Both the position numbers and the translations under genes were made by a program. A model generated the notes under the pieces. That model was not told the DNA's origin. It did not search any database and saw nothing but the letters and a program-made list of their open reading frames with translations. A stretch of 64,000 bases of DNA from Ulota crispa. Taxonomy: Eukaryota > Streptophyta > Bryopsida > Orthotrichales > Orthotrichaceae. Of this stretch, positions 23,624 to 33,804 are shown piece by piece (positions within the stretch are counted from its first letter, which is position 1; each line of letters starts with the position of its first letter). The stretch covers positions 28,829,060-28,893,059 of the forward strand of contig OY987243.1 in assembly GCA_963920765.1 (NCBI GenBank), written 5' to 3'.

Positions 23624-25182
23624 CCTCACTTCCAACCGGTATAGTGGCCTTTATATTCTTTTTAGAAATGATTCATTTTATTTTTAATTGTAGAGTGCGA
23701 TTTCAAGTACTTGCAGTAGTAATTTTTCTTACCTGATGAGTTACTATTGTAGGTTTTGTGTGAATGAAGAGCTTATTTGTGGAAGATTGCCAAGTTATGC
23801 GTTGACGTGAATGAAGTGTCTATTGGGGCATGTTGGTACCGTAGTGGGGTTGTGATTTGGATGTATTGACATGATGCTCTTGATGGAGTGGTTTTATTGA
23901 ATGTGTGCATTTTCTGAATTGTTTAGTTTGATTGAAAGGATGAAAGCCCAAAGCTTGTGTTAATGAATAATGGAAGAAGTTGTTTCTTAGGCTGGAATGG
24001 CGTTGGCATTGGAGCGATTAGTTTGTGTTTTTATTAAGATTTTATTCAAAATTCTTTATGTTTTTTGCAGATGTAGCTTTGTTAGTGCAAGGCCTCCTCC
24101 CCTTGGTAAATACTGAACAGTTCGTTCATGTTCTCGTTGAGACACATTTGTTTCTATGATGAGGTACAAAATTGGTCGTGGTAGGTAAAAGAGTTCCAAG
24201 AAAACGCATTATGAATTGTATACCAGGTAGGAGTACCTACTTGTTACACTGAAAAGATTGCCATGCAAATTATGATGTTTCTGAGATTTTAGAATTAAAA
24301 TGCATAAGGCATTTAGATCCATTGCAATTTGATTATCAAGGCTTAACATTTAAGTGGTTCACAATGCATATTGCTTTGGAGTAGAGTTGTATTTTTTACA
24401 CAAATGTTTGCTACCAAGGTTTTTGAACTCCAATTGATACAAATCTTTGTTGTAGCAGGATGTACTTTGCATTGCACAATAAATTTATACCCTCTTTGTC
24501 AAACAATAGGTGGTCCAATGGGAACTCTTGTTTTTTTCATTTTGAGTAGGTTGTTTGGAGGGGTCCAAACTTTAAGTAGATTGCAATGAACAATTGCAAT
24601 GTTCATCATTGTTTGTGGTGGTATGAAATCTGAATACTTATGAATAATATATTTTACAATATAATCAAAGAAGTTGAAACAAAAAGACTTGAGGATCCAA
24701 TGGGTTACTTATTGGGAGAAAGAAATTTCTATGTGCCTATAAGAATGAAGTGTATGAGCTTCTAGAGAACCTACTAAAATGTGTTGCAATTTTTTTGCCT
24801 CATTACTCACAAGTTTTATGCACATCCAAAGTTTTGTTTATTTTCACAATCACCATGTGATTTCATAGAGAATTGTTGGTATCAAATAACTTTTAAAATA
24901 AATACACATATACAATCAACTCATACAAAAGGCAAATGGCATATTCATCAAGAATGAAAAGTTTAAATCATTATTAGAATATCAAGTGTACATAGTACCA
25001 ATCAAATTGAGGGTGTTACATAATAGAAGACCACGTGCCCAATTGTCATTACTTCAAAGTATCCAATCATTATTTTGACCCAACTACACAATGTAACCTG
25101 CATTATGATTCATTTTTGTAGAGTGTATCTCTTTGAAACATCTGAAGGGCTATGTTGCATAAACCATATGGTTTTACACTTA
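23624..25182. other. TBL 3' flank and gene-free stretch
   Basis: The first few hundred bases after the TAA at 23621 probably hold the TBL 3' untranslated region; I could not fix the poly(A) site. The rest is AT-rich with no gene or repeat that I recognise. Confidence 0.5.
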
Positions 25183-25436
25183 ACCCCTAAATGCCCAAGG
25201 AACCACATTTTGGTGCTAACAATATTTTGAAGTTCAATAAAACCTAACAAGTTTGTTATTTTTAGTATTTATCATTTTAGAATTGTTCTCTTTGAAATCT
25301 ATTTTTAGCATCAAAAACTTGATTTTGAAAATTATTGATTGTGAATTATCTATTCAAGATATTGTGCAAGGGTGTCCATTGCAATCTTGACTTTTTTAGT
25401 GTTGAGAGCTAATGAAAATGAGCCTCAAATACACTA

Positions 25437-27315
25437 CACTAATAATGATAAATAGTGTTATGTTACTAATAGTGTTACTTGCACTTTTACCCCACTAACT
25501 CTAAATATCAAGTAGTTTATTTTTAGAGTTGCCTCCTGTACACCACTCCATGGCACCTTATCCTGGTAACAAACTTTGCCCTTGAGAACCATTGTGCCCA
25601 CCTATGCAGCGCCGTACTGCATTACAATTCTTTGCAACAATGTCCACAAACGAGTTTCAGGAGCCGCCTCACGTGAGGGATGCATTCTTTGCTCAAAGCA
25701 CATCGTCTATGGAGGGGCCAGGGGATTTTGCAATGCAGATGTTAGTTATTTTGTCCAACCAAGGGGAGCTGCTTCTTCCAATTGCTTTGGCCGCCTCTCT
25801 TGCCGAGTTTTGCGTGCTGTCAAAGCTGCGCAGAAAATGTGAGTTCTCTCAGCTTACTTTTCACACATTGACTTGCTCAAATTGATTTTACCCTATCCAC
25901 TGCTTGCATGAAGAATGTGCATCGAGTGTGCTGCCTTTTCTAGTGACATGATGTACCAGAGGCTTGGAAGCATGGAATTGGACTTTACAACAAAGCTGTC
26001 ATGCTTGGAGAATGAGAGCGTTGAATCCCGAGTTATACCCCTGAGCCTGTGCGGCTGGATTAGATTGGTGTCATGCTTGGCATGGTCATCCTAAACCCTA
26101 AAACCACTCATTGTCAACCATGGTTTTCTAGATACAATAGGGGGTTGGGCTTGATTGACGAGTCAGTCGCGTGGACTATGGAGATTCTTTTGGTGCAAAA
26201 AAGCCAATGTGGTCAAAGTGTTGTACCTCTGAAGATTAATTCAATCTTAGATTTTAAGTTTGGAAGAATGAGGTGGAGTGGTAGGCTGCCATGAACAGAA
26301 GGAATTTGAGAGCCAATGTTGATAATTGTGAGGAGCTCTAAGATAAGACACATGTGTTTACTTACTGGCTCAAAGGATCCAATTGGACAGCACCAAAAGG
26401 GAGAGAAACCACCCTTCGTGGACATAGCTGCTTCCTTGTCCTTGAAGTCACGATACATGTGAATGTGGTGTCAACGTTCGAGGAGTATGGGTTAAAGCCT
26501 ACTCGTTGGAAACAACAATCGCTCCAAGTGTGTGCAAAAGTAGGAGCAGCACGCTTGTTTTATGCTGAATTGGATCTGTAAGGTATAGTGTAGATGTACA
26601 TTTATTCCAGCAATTGATTTGCGTGTACACTATGATAGAGACCAGTAATATCATTGATGATTCAAGACCTTGGGTTTGTCATGCTCTAGTGATGACTGAT
26701 GATGAGTGTGCTCTTCTTAGAGACTGTCATTGTTGACTTGATTCCCACCATACTTAGCAAGTCAAGACTTTCTTGGTGTAAGTGTCTAGAAGCAAAATCT
26801 TTTGAAGTACTCCAACCATGAAGCCTTTACACTGACTAAGTTTTTGAGCTTGACAATGTGTCCAAGGTCCAACATTCTACAAATAATGCTAGATAGCCGA
26901 AGTTACTTTGGCACGAGTCCATTATGAGACCATTGTGCTGGATGTGCCATTATGTATGCCTCTCCAAGTTTTCTAAAGTACCCAGTTGTGTGAAATGGTT
27001 GATTGCCCTTGCAACAAAAGGAAAGAATAATGAAGTGTCAAATTTCCTCCTTGAGTACCAATTCTGGCATTCTTCCAAGGCTTGCAACCTTTTGCAATTT
27101 TTTATAGATTTGGGTTTGCTTTTTTTGATAATGACCAAATGAAGTAATATCTAACACTAAATGTAAACTAGTAAAAATTTCAAGCTCCCAAAAGTTACAA
27201 TAATTGACAATTAGTGTATACGTTGACATTTAGTGTTGGTAACATTATGGGGATTGTTGACATTAGTGTTAGGCTTTGTAATTAGTGTTGCCAACACTAT
27301 TTATCATTATTAGTG
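25437..27315. mobile_element. CACTA-like transposon, 1.9 kb
   Basis: Perfect 23-base terminal inverted repeats start CACTAATAATGATAAATAGT. Many AGTGTTA/CTAACAC motifs cluster in the terminal ~150 bases, the subterminal arrangement expected for CACTA (CMC/EnSpm) elements. The flanks are TA, two bases rather than the usual three. The interior has more GC-rich patches with coding-like stretches (25604 onward) but no transposase. It is a non-autonomous element, possibly carrying captured host sequence, inserted in an E element. Confidence 0.85.
25604..25885 (+). CDS. Possible captured exon inside the CACTA-like element
   Basis: From the ATG at 25604 a frame runs MQRRTALQFFATMSTNEF and on to LLLPIALAASLAEFCVLSKL, then stops at 25885. 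The composition is balanced and GC-richer than the surroundings, and a good donor (T|GTGAGTTC) follows LSKLRRK near 25840, so the real exon may end there. A second coding-like stretch follows an acceptor-like TTTTCTAG near 25945, but the two do not join in frame as I read them. I do not recognise the protein. It may be a host gene fragment picked up by the transposon (a Pack-type element) or chance. Confidence 0.25.
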   Translation: MQRRTALQFFATMSTNEFQEPPHVRDAFFAQSTSSMEGPGDFAMQMLVILSNQGELLLPIALAASLAEFCVLSKLRRKCEFSQLTFHTLTCSN

Positions 27316-27701
27316 TAGATCTTGGAGAAAAAATCACACTAGAAATTCATTTTAATAAATTGTAAAAGAGATTTTGAAAACCCGTAAATGGATTAGAGCT
27401 ATGTATGTTATTTCTTTAAACCTCATTTTTTTGGTGATCAACAGTTTAGATTTGACATGTGAAAAGAGGATTGAAAGAATTGAAGTCATTTTTGCAATTT
27501 TAACACCCTCTTGATCAAGCATTATAATCTTTCAATCCATACGCAATATTGTTGTGTTTTCTTTTCCTATATGATGTTTATCATATCTAGTTTAAATTTG
27601 TACGATTACAATTTTTTAAAATTTGATAAAACTTATCAAAATGTTGGCTTTTTTGTTCAGTTTAGAGCAAATCTCAAAAATGGCCTTGGGCATTTAGTGG
27701 T

Positions 27702-28093
27702 TAAACTCAAAATTCTTTCTCAAACCTTTAAAATTCTAATTTAAGAATGTCATTGATTGTGAAATTCATCTCAAACTCCAATATGGGGGCAAACATAAAG
27801 GCTTTTGACTTTAGACAATCTTGTGGATTGAATGCAACCAATGCACCATTTAAGGATTTAAGTGACAAAATAATTGCGAACTTTGTACTCAAATTATAAT
27901 CCAATTAGCAAAGGATGCAAAATGAGTGTCACTGTCATTGTAAAAAAACGCTCACTACCCAAAAATACTAACTGATTAGTACAAAACAGTATTGTCTCAC
28001 TTGAGTTAAAATTCATGTAATCTAAATAGTGTGACTAAAAACTATTAGTGATCAAATTAGTAGATTCAAGAACTACAACTTGTTTTAGTTCTA
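27702..28093. other. Gene-free spacer
   Basis: About 390 bases between an E element and a family B MITE. AT-rich, and I see nothing in it. Confidence 0.5.
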
Positions 28094-28555
28094 AGGTAGC
28101 AGCACCCATAAAAGTCAAACTAAGGATTTGGGAGTAGGAAAATCAATTAATGAATTTTGAAAATAATATCGTCAAGTTAGGAAGAGGAAACCAAAAATAT
28201 TGGCATCAATTTCAAAGTTCCAATTACAATCATTTTTTCACAAAGATTTTTCAAGTCCAATATCACTAAAATTGTATAGTTGTGTGTAAGCAATGCTAAA
28301 AACAATGCTTAATTAGTTCTTAAATAGTGAGATGGGGCACTCAAAATTATCATTGTAGTCACCCAAAACTCCACCGCTTTGTTACCCATAACCACCACTT
28401 CATCACCCATAACTATCACTCCATCACCCATACCATCACTTACTCCAGCACTCACACCCATCACTTTGTCACCCATAACCATTTGATTTTATATTTGTCA
28501 GCCCCTAACTGTATCAAGTGACGCCTATGAGGACATGACGGAGATGGGGCCACCT
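28094..28555. mobile_element. Family B MITE, copy 1
   Basis: Left end AGGTAGCAGCACCCATAA after TA; right end near GGGGCCACCT followed by TA, diverged. The interior block ATCACTAAAATTGTATAGTT and AATGCTTAATTAGTTCTTAAATAGT recurs inverted in the 58618 element, so the two are one family. An expanded ATCACCCATAAC array enlarges this copy. Confidence 0.55.
28375..28490. repeat. CATCACCCATAAC tandem repeats
   Basis: Roughly eight degenerate units of CACTTCATCACCCATAAC type lie within the family B MITE. The unit resembles the MITE terminus (CACCCATAA), so the array may have grown from it. Confidence 0.7.
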
Positions 28556-30219
28556 TAATCCATAATATGAACTCATTGAAGTTAACTTGTGAGCTCATCA
28601 AAAAATTCCTTAGTTTTGTGTTATTTGAGTACTACTTGAAGTCTATAAATCAAAGAAGCTAGGGATTGCAATTTTAAAACTGGACTCAAATAATAGAAAT
28701 ATCAAATGAATCTACCAAATTATCCATGAATTAGTTATTTACATCTACAAACCCAGTGGCAGCTGACTTTTCATTGTTCGTGTCAATGTTCAAAATTTAA
28801 GAGATTTTTAAAATGTATTTTTAGTTTTATTTGTGGTTAATGATGCTTTTAATAGAGAAAATGTCTCTGCTGTATATATAATTTAGAATTCAAAATCCAT
28901 AATAAAACTCAAAACCCAATTCTATAGTGGTTCTCCAAATCATTGTATGTTCCTTTGAAATGGATTTGTGCACTACAACTATAACCCATGCGTCCGTTTT
29001 TGCCATGAGAGCTGTTGAAAAGTAATGGTTCACTTGGATTTGGGAGAGTTTGCACTAACAACTCCAAATAAACGCTTTAACAATTGAAAGGGACCTAGTG
29101 AAACCTGAAGCACAAATCTATTATGAGTTTCTCTTCAAGCTTTTAGTTTTCACAAATATGCCTTACTTGCACTTTTTGCCATCTTATACGTTTTTTTTTC
29201 TTTTTTGCTGTTTATCTTGTCCAACTTGTTCTTCTTTATGCCTTCCTATTTCACCCTCCATTAAGAAAAAGTTCAACCCTCAATAAGGTCTTTATAAATT
29301 TTGTTCTTGATGTGGGAACTAGCCCCGAACCAACCCTGCTGGTTGCTTGAAAAATTTAATTAAAAAAAATATATGAAAAGAAAAAAAGTCTTACAAAAAA
29401 ATTAGAAATTTTTTGATTTTTGATTTTTGATTTTTTTGTAATTAATAAAATGACGTGGCACCAATGGTGCCTCATCAGACTGTGCATGTGAAGAATTGAT
29501 GTAATGTACCCAAGGTTCCCATGCTTGGTAACTCAAGACCTTATTGAGGGCCCAAATTTTTTCTAATGCCTTTTCCATGTCTTTTCCTCTCCCTCCCCTC
29601 TCCTCTCTGAGATAGATTTTCGAATTTCCAGTGACGGACACACACTTGATGCTTGATACAAAGGTGTATATGCAAGTGAAGAGATGGTACGTAATAATTA
29701 GAAACTTCAAATCAACGTATGAATGAAGGCGTTGAGGAGCTATCCAACAATGAGGTCTACATCCCACCTCACAAAAATGGAACTTGTTGATTTAAAGAAA
29801 ACTACATCTCAAATGCTAACCTACACACATGCACTACTATAACAGCAAGCATAATTCAGGAAAACAGTGTGACATGAAAAACATCTTGATGACCTGAATT
29901 CAAGGCCTAAGCATTTGTACTTCAACCTTAACTTTTCCTGAACTACCAAAAGGTGAACACAAATCAAAACATTTAATAGAAAACTTTTGTCCGCATTTCC
30001 TTTTTTCCTTGTTCAGAGGAGCTTTTCTGGAAAATACAAGGACTACTAGTAACGAGGTAGAACAGCCATCTAGTACGAAGTGGGCAAAACTGAAAAGAGT
30101 CCAAATAAAAACTAATTAGATTTTAGAAGTAGAGTAGCTTTCATGTGACGGAGGGCTATACTATAGTCAACTCTTGGAAAAGATACAATGAAAATGAATA
30201 CCGGTACCATAGGTTGTTA
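28556..30219. other. Gene-free stretch
   Basis: No gene is supported. A 121-codon frame on the minus strand (29402-29767) opens at GTG, not ATG, and shows no family features. The rest is AT-rich single-copy-looking sequence. Confidence 0.45.
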
Positions 30220-31311
30220 ATCCCTAAATGTCCGAGGCACCAAAATTTAGTATTAAGTAAAGTTTGGGACTTTGCATGTTAATTTTTTTTTTGGAGAAAT
30301 AGTTGTTTGAAATTGGTTTCTATGTTCAATTCAAATGTTCTCCATACTACATTCTAACTTTTTTTAGGTGAAAGTTAAACTATAAGCATGCAACGCCAAA
30401 TTTGTTAATTTGGGAAAAACAAGTGTCCCACTTTGTACTCCACCTTAAACCTAAAAAGTTACCTTAAATCAGAATCGAAGGTATCAGATTTTGTTTGAGC
30501 CATTAAGAATTTTTCCCTCACAAATTCCACCTCTCAGGTGAGGACACATGTACAAAAAAAAACGCTGAGCTTGGTTTTAGGAGGCCTCCTAAAACTTTCA
30601 AATCAAAATTTGAAAGTCCCAAAATGTACCATTTTTCCCAAATTAACGAATATGGCATTATGTATGTTAAGCATTGAAAAGTGTGATGAATAATGTCATT
30701 AAAGAGCCTATGACAAGCTGCCACATTGAAAAATGGGCAGCAAGTTGAGAATGATCCCCCTAGACAATGAGGGCCCTTTTATCCAAAATTCATCATTTAG
30801 TAAAATCCAAATGTATTTCAAGCTAATTTCATTTGGAAATTCTTTGTTATACAAATCAAAATTCATCCATTGTTGGATTCTCTTTTGTCCATGATGATTT
30901 TTGGCCAATACTTGGAACAAAAAAATCTCTGTATTAAGTGGTAGCTTTTTGAATGTTGCATTGCAAGCTCATTTGTGAAATTGCAATCATGGATTTGGAA
31001 GTAGGGTCATAGTTTTGAAATAATAACAACAAATACTATATCATTATAAGTAGTTGTTTCCCAATTTTGTACCCAAAAGTTACCATTTTTGCGTACCAAG
31101 TTTCAAGTGACTCCCACAAAAACAAGAAATAGTAGAATCTATACTCATCCACATTCAGTCACAAATATCTTAATATATGTTTCCAACACCATCTAGAAGC
31201 CTTGATATTCAAGATCCTATGGTTGCAATTTTGTTTCAATGTTTAATAATGTTCAGAAACTTCCAAGATACCTTCTTGAATCAAGAAAAGTAGCCTTAGG
31301 CATTTAGGAGT
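30220..31311. mobile_element. ATCCCTAAATGTCC-ended element
   Basis: Ends ATCCCTAAATGTCCGAGGC and GCCTTAGGCATTTAGGAGT, TA on both sides. The interior holds the family C MITE at 30392-30659. The right TA (31312-31313) is also the left flank of the next element. Confidence 0.65.
30392..30659. mobile_element. Family C MITE, copy 2
   Basis: Ends AACGCCAAATTTGTTAATTT and AAATTAACGAATATGGCATT. Flanks are ATGC and ATGT, matching in three of four bases. The interior agrees closely with copy 4 at 63141 (GTGTCCCACTTTGTACTCCA in both). Confidence 0.85.
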
Positions 31312-31313
31312 TA

Positions 31314-31626
31314 AGGTAGGAGCACCCATAAATGTCAAAATAAGGGTTTTGAAAATGATGACTTTTAACAAACAACTAGCAAATTATAGGATCCTATTAG
31401 GAACAGAAACAAAATGAGTTTGCACTTTTGAATGTATTATTTGGATATTGTGAGAATAAGTTGTAAATTTTTAAAGAGAAAATTGCAATTGCACCCATAA
31501 CCAATTTTAGATTTCATGTTCACATGTTGTACATCCTTGTCATTACATCGATTCACTTCCACAGATTTTCCAAGATTTCAAAGGTGACAGTTATGGGGAC
31601 ACTGACGCTTATGGGTGTTCCTACCT
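31314..31626. mobile_element. Family A MITE, copy 2
   Basis: A 313-base element with ends AGGTAGGAGCACCCATAA and TTATGGGTGTTCCTACCT, TA on both sides. Its left TA is the right flank of the 30220 element and its right TA is the left flank of the 31629 element, so three elements abut without spacer. Confidence 0.9.
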
Positions 31627-31628
31627 TA

Positions 31629-32277
31629 ACCCCTCACCGCCCAAGGGGACCAAAATTGTCCACCCTAGATTTTAATTTGAAAGTTTTTTACTTTTCTTGA
31701 AGATAAACTTTAGTGGTTGTATTGTTAAATTGTTCTTATTGAAGTCTTGTTTTAGTATCAAAAATCTGATTTTGAAAACAAATGACTATGATTTGTCTAT
31801 TCAAGATTTTGTGCAAGGGTGTCCACTGTAAATCTTCACTTTCTAGTGTTGAGAGCTCTTGGAAATGAGCCTCAAGTACACTAGAACTTGGAGAAACAAT
31901 CACATTAGAAACTTAATTTAAAAAGTTGTAAAGTAGATTTTAAGAAGCCGTAAATTGATTAGGGTTACACATGTTGTACTTTACATATTCATAGTTTTTT
32001 TGATATCCTTATTTGTTAATTTGAGATGTAAAAAGAGGATTGAAAGACTTCAAATCACTTTCACAGTTTTAACACCCTCTTGATCAAATGTTATAATATT
32101 TCAGTTCATATGTGATATTGTTGTGTTTTCTTTTCCTATGTGATCTCTAACATATCTAGTTTGAATTTGTACTATTACAATTTATAAAAAATTGATGTAA
32201 CTTATCAAAATGTTGCCATTTTTTCATCCAAGAGCACATTCTGAGATACTAGAGAACGTCAGTAGGCAGTCTAGGGT
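31629..32277. mobile_element. Family E element, 649 bases
   Basis: Starts ACCCCTCACCGCCCAAGG and ends GCAGTCTAGGGT, with TA flanks. Length and interior words (GCAAGGGTGTCCACTG, GAGCCTCAAGTACACTAGA) match E1 at 9824. Confidence 0.8.
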
Positions 32278-32679
32278 TAAAAGATTGTATGATGAGAGGT
32301 GCATAAAAAAAATTGGAAAGCCCTTAGAACAGCTCAAATACATCCATATATACGGTTGTACATATGGCCGCAAAGGGCTTTTGTTCCGTTCACGGGTTAA
32401 ACCGGCAAGTTTCAAACCTGGGAAAAACTGATTTGCTAGAAAGAGTTGGTACAAAAATCATTCAGCAAGACCAAAAACTGACATTTCATGAGTGAAGGGA
32501 ATCAAGAATACTAGCATTCCTAAAGGAGGGAGCGCGGGGAAGCTCTTCCAAAGCAAACAAGGGCCCAGTGGTGATACCATAAAGATACCGCGCAGGAGGC
32601 AGAACGGAAAACACCCTATCTCTATTGAATATCCGAAAACATATACTACTAAAAAAGCTGGACACCTGTAGAGGCTTTA
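32278..32679. other. Short single-copy-looking spacer
   Basis: About 400 bases, somewhat GC-richer than the flanking elements, with no relative elsewhere in the window. Short frames on both strands have no recognisable product. I find no tRNA fold. Confidence 0.4.
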
Positions 32680-33434
32680 ACCCTTGAGCACCCAAGACAT
32701 TTTTACCCAAATTAGGGTTTTGGGAGACCTACAACTGTGATGCATTGTATTTTAGTCCATTGGATGATCTACAAAAAGTAAAATTTTAAAATAGTAGAAC
32801 ATCTACTTGGAAAATGACTTGCATATTTAAGGGAACAATTGACCATGGAAGATGTGAGATTATAACATATAATCAAACATCTGATGGCAAAATCTCATTT
32901 TTGGCTAGTAGTTACTATTTAATGAATTTTACAAAATTTTGTATGTCTTAAATTCATCTCAAATTTTTTGAGTAACAAAATTAGATGTTAATGCACACAC
33001 TTACCAATTATTGGAGATTTTGCTTCTTTGTAGGTTAAGTTTAGGGCTTCAATTTGCTATTGCACGGAAAATGATGACCAACAAAATTGGTGGGAGTTGC
33101 CCCAACAAGGGTTTAAAACATGCTTGAATCCTTGCCAACAAATTTTTGTTACCACAAAACACATACAAGGAAGCTTACAATGAGCATTGATTAGTTGTAG
33201 CTTATAGACTTGCCACCACACCATGTATGATGTTTCATCAAATTAAAACTTTTGAAACATCTGTAAAATATTTAAATTACCTCATTACTCTCACAAGGAC
33301 CACTTGAATATAGCAAGGTCTGAATACCTCGATAATTGTAGCTTATAGGAAGGTCAAAAAATAAGATCCAATATCTCAAACAAGCATGTGAAATCTTGTG
33401 AGGACCATTTTGGTCCTCTGGGGAGTTCAGGGAT
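32680..33434. mobile_element. Family F element, copy 1 (755 bases)
   Basis: Starts ACCCTTGAGCACCCAAG and ends GAGTTCAGGGAT, TA flanks. It is the reverse complement, with moderate divergence, of 59770-60524, also 755 bases. Shared words include GGGAGACCTACAACTGTGAT (with a few differences) and TGCAAGCTTCCTTGCATG-like blocks. The eEF2 stop lies 370 bases further right on the minus strand. Confidence 0.8.
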
Positions 33435-33804
33435 TAACTCGTCAAACAAGAAAGTGCAACAAAATGAAGCGGCACGTAATCTTAAAAATTCAGTGGCGAA
33501 TAAGCCAACTTTAGATTCCCGACTCAACCTACACGAGAGATTACAAAGAAAACCATGTAACAATCCATCTTCGACTGCTCAAGGATATCAATTAGTGGAT
33601 CTACAACAAAAGTCTGAAATACTTGGCAAATCCTCGTGGAGTACACTCTTCGAAGGCACTGGAATAAGTATGACACACCCAACTACATCCAGCTTGAAAG
33701 GCCTGTCATGGTCAAATGCCCATGCAACTCAGTATGAACCTCAACACTAACTAAAACGCCGCATCTATGGAGGCAGATAAAAACTTTCAGAGACCACCGC
33801 GTCC
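33435..33804 (-). other. Probable 3' untranslated region of eEF2
   Basis: About 370 bases between the eEF2 stop and the family F element. It is single-copy-looking and moderately GC. A 120-codon frame on the plus strand (from 33388) covers it but starts in the transposon and shows no family features. Confidence 0.4.

Larger units (their letters stand above)
25183..27701. mobile_element. Family E element split by a CACTA element
   Basis: Ends ACCCCTAAATGCCCAAGG and CCTTGGGCATTTAGTGGT with TA flanks. Without the 25437-27315 insert and one copy of its TA flank, 638 bases remain, matching the 648-base E1. The insert lies in the diagnostic word CAAATACACTAGATC. Confidence 0.85.

Noticed and set aside
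28375-28490. CRISPR-like array (short repeats near CATCACCCATAAC)
   Set aside because: Units are degenerate and directly adjacent, with no spacers; plant nuclear DNA.
29402-29767. 121-codon minus-strand frame
   Set aside because: It opens with GTG, has no recognisable domain, and the better internal ATG leaves a short peptide.
32278-32679. tRNA or other structured RNA in the spacer
   Set aside because: I could not find a cloverleaf, conserved B-box or other RNA gene signature.
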